NCBI GenBank assembly: GCA_003487955.1
Contig: DNNJ01000180.1
Coordinates: forward strand, 1 to 7,975
Origin: Clostridiales bacterium
GTDB lineage: Bacteria; Bacillota; Clostridia; Tissierellales; Sedimentibacteraceae
Reading direction: 5' to 3'
Length of the DNA stretch: 7,975 nucleotides
Position 1 is the stretch's first letter. Every line of letters begins with the position of its first letter. Below the pieces are notes generated by a model. It did no database searches. It was not told the DNA's origin and saw only the letters and a list, made by a program, of their open reading frames with translations. Position numbers and translations under genes: made by a program. Shown in pieces: positions 5,860 to 7,975 of this stretch.

Positions 5860-6210
5860 ATGAAAAGAGCTGATGATTACCAGCAAAGAAGAGCTCACTT
5901 AGCGAAGCTTACAGATGAAGAATTATACGAAAGATTTTGGAATTTAGCGGAAGAAATTGTAGACCCTCTATTGGAATTAGGTAAAAAAAATACAACACCA
6001 TCTGTTGAAAGAAGCATATTGCTTCGAATGGGATTCTCAAGTCTTGAAGTTAAACCCATAGTTGAAGGTGTAATGAATAAAGGGTTAATGGGAAAAGGTG
6101 CAGGCAATGTTGTTTGGAGATTATCCAAGAAATTAGGCTGCTCAGTGCGTGAAGCAGGATTATTGCTTGCAGACGGCAAACACTGGGATGATGTTGACAC
6201 ACTATTTTAG
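5860..6210 (+). CDS. oraS: D-ornithine 4,5-aminomutase, S (small) subunit
   Basis: A 116-residue protein matching the OraS family along its length: the start MKRADDYQQRRAHLAKLTDEEL, the core VDPLLELGKKNTTPSVERSILLRMGFSS, and GLMGKGAGNVVWRL. OraS is the small partner of OraE in the adenosylcobalamin- and PLP-dependent enzyme that moves the terminal amino group of D-ornithine from C5 to C4, producing 2,4-diaminopentanoate. The cofactors are bound by OraE, so no cofactor motif is expected here. The ATG at 5860 is supported by GGGAGG at 5848-5853. An in-frame TTG at 5830 lies right beside the mobile element and lacks a ribosome site, so it is rejected. The stop codon TAG is part of the AGGAGGG ribosome site of oraE, and the genes are 11 bases apart, indicating coupled translation. 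Confidence 0.96.
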   Translation: MKRADDYQQRRAHLAKLTDEELYERFWNLAEEIVDPLLELGKKNTTPSVERSILLRMGFSSLEVKPIVEGVMNKGLMGKGAGNVVWRLSKKLGCSVREAGLLLADGKHWDDVDTLF

Positions 6211-6221
6211 GAGGGATGAGA

Positions 6222-7975
6222 ATGAAACTTGAACCTAACAAAAAACTTGATATAAAAGAATTATTAAAAGACTTAGATAAATATGAGCCGAGGCGCCGTG
6301 GATGGCATTGGAGGGAAGGACAAAACGAAAAAAGAACAATCGGTGATTTTGAATATCACGAGACATCTGAAAGCTTGAAAAATTCAATTCCTCTTCCCGG
6401 AAGCAGAGGATTCGGATACATAGACCCTCAGCCTGATTGTGTAATAACTACTGAAATTGCTTCAGGAAGATTTGAAGATGATATTAGAAGAATGCGTATG
6501 GCTGCATGGCATGGTGCTGATCATCTTATGGTTATAAGAACAGCCGGACAGTCACATATAGACTCACTGCTTGAAGGTACAAACCAAGGTATCGGCGGTA
6601 TAATGGTTACAAGAAAACAAGTGAGAGCCTCAAGAAAAGCTTGTGATTTAATTGAAGATGAAATAGGCCGTCCGATTAATTTCCATTCATATATTTCAGG
6701 AGTTGCAGGGCCTGACATAGCAGTTATGTTTGCTGAAGAAGGAGTTAACGGAGCTCACCAGGATCCTCAGTATAATGTATTATACAGGAATGTCAACATG
6801 GTAAGAAGCTTTGTTGATGCTTGTGAAGCTAAGAAAGTAATGGCTTGGGCAGATATGCTTCAAATAGACGGAGCTCACAATGCTAATGCTACAGCCATGA
6901 AAGCTTGGAAGGTTATGCCTGAATTAATGGTGCAGCATGCTATAAATACAGCATTTTCTGTAAAAATAGGCATAAAACCTGAAAACATAGCATTGTCTAC
7001 AGTACCGCCAACAGCACCTCCTGCACCATGTATGAGGTTAGACTTACCATATGCAGTAGCTCTTCGTGATTTGTTCAAGGATTTTAAAATGAGAGCCCAG
7101 CAAAACACAAAATACATGGAATCAGATACTCGTGAAGCAGCGGTAACTCATACATTGAATATGGTAATATCAAGGCTTACAAGTGCTGATATTCAATCTA
7201 CCATCACTCCTGATGAAGGAAGAAATGTGCCCTGGCACTATAACAATATTGCAGGAACAATGACTGCAAAACAAGCATTAACAGGCATGGACGGCTTCAG
7301 AGAGATGGTTAAGATTGACAGAGAAGGTCCGTTAGGCGACAAGGTCCGCGAACTGAAGGAAAGAGCAATACTGTTCATGGAGGAAATGATTGAAGTAGGA
7401 GGATATTTCAAGGCAGTTGAGGAAGGCTTCTTCATTGACAGCGGTGAATATCCTGAAAGAAACGGAGACGGAATACCACGTCAAATTGAAGGCGGAATAG
7501 GATACGGCTTCATATATGAAAGAGATGAGGATTATTTTGCTCCTGTATCTGTTCATTATGGATATAACAATATTCCTGCTGAATTTGAAAAAGCAAGTGA
7601 CGCCATAGGCGGAGACACATTTGAGGACCGCTCCAAAATTCAGTATATAGATGAATTAGATGAGCATGATAATGTAAATGTAAGACTTAAAGAGGTAGAA
7701 AAATACTATGATACAAATCTTGTAAAACCTGAAGTTGAATGGAGGGCTGACGGTACAGTATTGCTGACAATATTCCTGCCTTTGGATGAGAGAACAGCAG
7801 AATTTGCCGCTATTAAATGCGGTGAAAAAATGGGTCTTGAAGAAGTGACTGTGGTTCACAAACAATCCATACATCCATCTGAAGGTACTTATTGTGAAGT
7901 AAAAGGAAAGGTAAACTTTGATATCGATATAAATGAGCTGATTATTCCTGAAAAACCGGATGTATTGTCAGAGGC
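6222..7975 (+). CDS. oraE: D-ornithine 4,5-aminomutase, E (large) subunit, 3' end outside window
   Basis: Open without a stop from the ATG at 6222 to the window's end, 584 complete codons of a protein usually about 730-750 residues long. The start is supported by AGGAGGG at 6209-6215. Recognisable segments are YEPRRRGWHWREGQ near the N-terminus, GSRGFGYIDPQPDCVITTEIASGRFEDD (residues ~60-90), the barrel segments WHGADHLMVIRTAGQSHIDSLLEGTNQGIGG and GVNGAHQDPQYNVLYRNVNM, MLQIDGAHNANATA (~212-225), and PPTAPPAPCMRLDLPYA. These belong to the PLP-binding TIM barrel and dimerisation regions. In the characterised clostridial enzyme the cobalamin-ligand histidine and the PLP lysine (Lys629 in C. sticklandii numbering) lie in the C-terminal Rossmann domain, which is beyond the window, so catalytic competence cannot be checked here. 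With OraS it catalyses the first committed step of D-ornithine oxidation. Confidence 0.96.
   Translation, partial: MKLEPNKKLDIKELLKDLDKYEPRRRGWHWREGQNEKRTIGDFEYHETSESLKNSIPLPGSRGFGYIDPQPDCVITTEIASGRFEDDIRRMRMAAWHGADHLMVIRTAGQSHIDSLLEGTNQGIGGIMVTRKQVRASRKACDLIEDEIGRPINFHSYISGVAGPDIAVMFAEEGVNGAHQDPQYNVLYRNVNMVRSFVDACEAKKVMAWADMLQIDGAHNANATAMKAWKVMPELMVQHAINTAFSVKIGIKPENIALSTVPPTAPPAPCMRLDLPYAVALRDLFKDFKMRAQQNTKYMESDTREAAVTHTLNMVISRLTSADIQSTITPDEGRNVPWHYNNIAGTMTAKQALTGMDGFREMVKIDREGPLGDKVRELKERAILFMEEMIEVGGYFKAVEEGFFIDSGEYPERNGDGIPRQIEGGIGYGFIYERDEDYFAPVSVHYGYNNIPAEFEKASDAIGGDTFEDRSKIQYIDELDEHDNVNVRLKEVEKYYDTNLVKPEVEWRADGTVLLTIFLPLDERTAEFAAIKCGEKMGLEEVTVVHKQSIHPSEGTYCEVKGKVNFDIDINELIIPEKPDVLSE

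Noticed and set aside
7238..7874. Several 60-75 codon minus-strand frames near the right end.
   Set aside because: All are antisense to the uninterrupted oraE frame and show no conserved features.
7900..7975. Apparent absence of the cobalamin-binding and PLP-lysine motifs in OraE.
   Set aside because: They lie in the C-terminal domain beyond the window edge; the frame is still open at 7975, so this is a window limit rather than a biological loss.

Overview
The window is about 8 kb of AT-rich DNA with strong AGGAGG-type ribosome binding sites, and every gene is on the + strand. Gene content points to an anaerobic, amino-acid-fermenting (Stickland-type) member of the Clostridia. The resemblance is to Acetoanaerobium (Clostridium) sticklandii, Sedimentibacter or Peptostreptococcaceae, but the exact genus cannot be settled from the sequence alone.

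Region 1 (1-805) is the end of an arginine-deiminase-type segment. It holds the C-terminal half of an ornithine carbamoyltransferase, followed by a carbamate kinase gene reduced to its first ~20 and last ~65 residues by an apparently in-frame internal deletion. A terminator-like hairpin follows at 887-909.

Region 2 (about 806-2520) carries a probable sigma-A promoter, a leader with a REP-like hairpin, and a gene for a PAS/AAA+/Fis sigma-54-dependent activator of the RocR/PrdR type. That gene ends at a strong intrinsic terminator.

Region 3 (2640-7975) is the oxidative ornithine fermentation operon. A near-consensus -24/-12 (sigma-54) promoter lies 35-60 bases before ord (2,4-diaminopentanoate dehydrogenase). 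It is followed by ortA and ortB (2-amino-4-oxopentanoate thiolase) and by oraS and oraE (adenosylcobalamin- and PLP-dependent D-ornithine 4,5-aminomutase); oraE runs off the right edge. In pathway order, OraSE turns D-ornithine into 2,4-diaminopentanoate, Ord oxidatively deaminates it to 2-amino-4-oxopentanoate, and OrtAB cleaves that with CoA to acetyl-CoA and alanine. The upstream carbamoyltransferase could supply ornithine from citrulline. An ornithine racemase (orr) is expected nearby but is not in the window.

The enzymes are a known pathway; I see no new enzymatic system. The less ordinary content is between the genes: two related GGGGACA...TGTCCCC hairpins (in the activator's leader and between ord and ortA), a second long hairpin between ord and ortA, and a 117-bp MITE-like element with terminal inverted repeats between ortB and oraS. 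The subunit pairs ortA-ortB and oraS-oraE stay tightly coupled, while the junctions between different enzymes hold the repeats.
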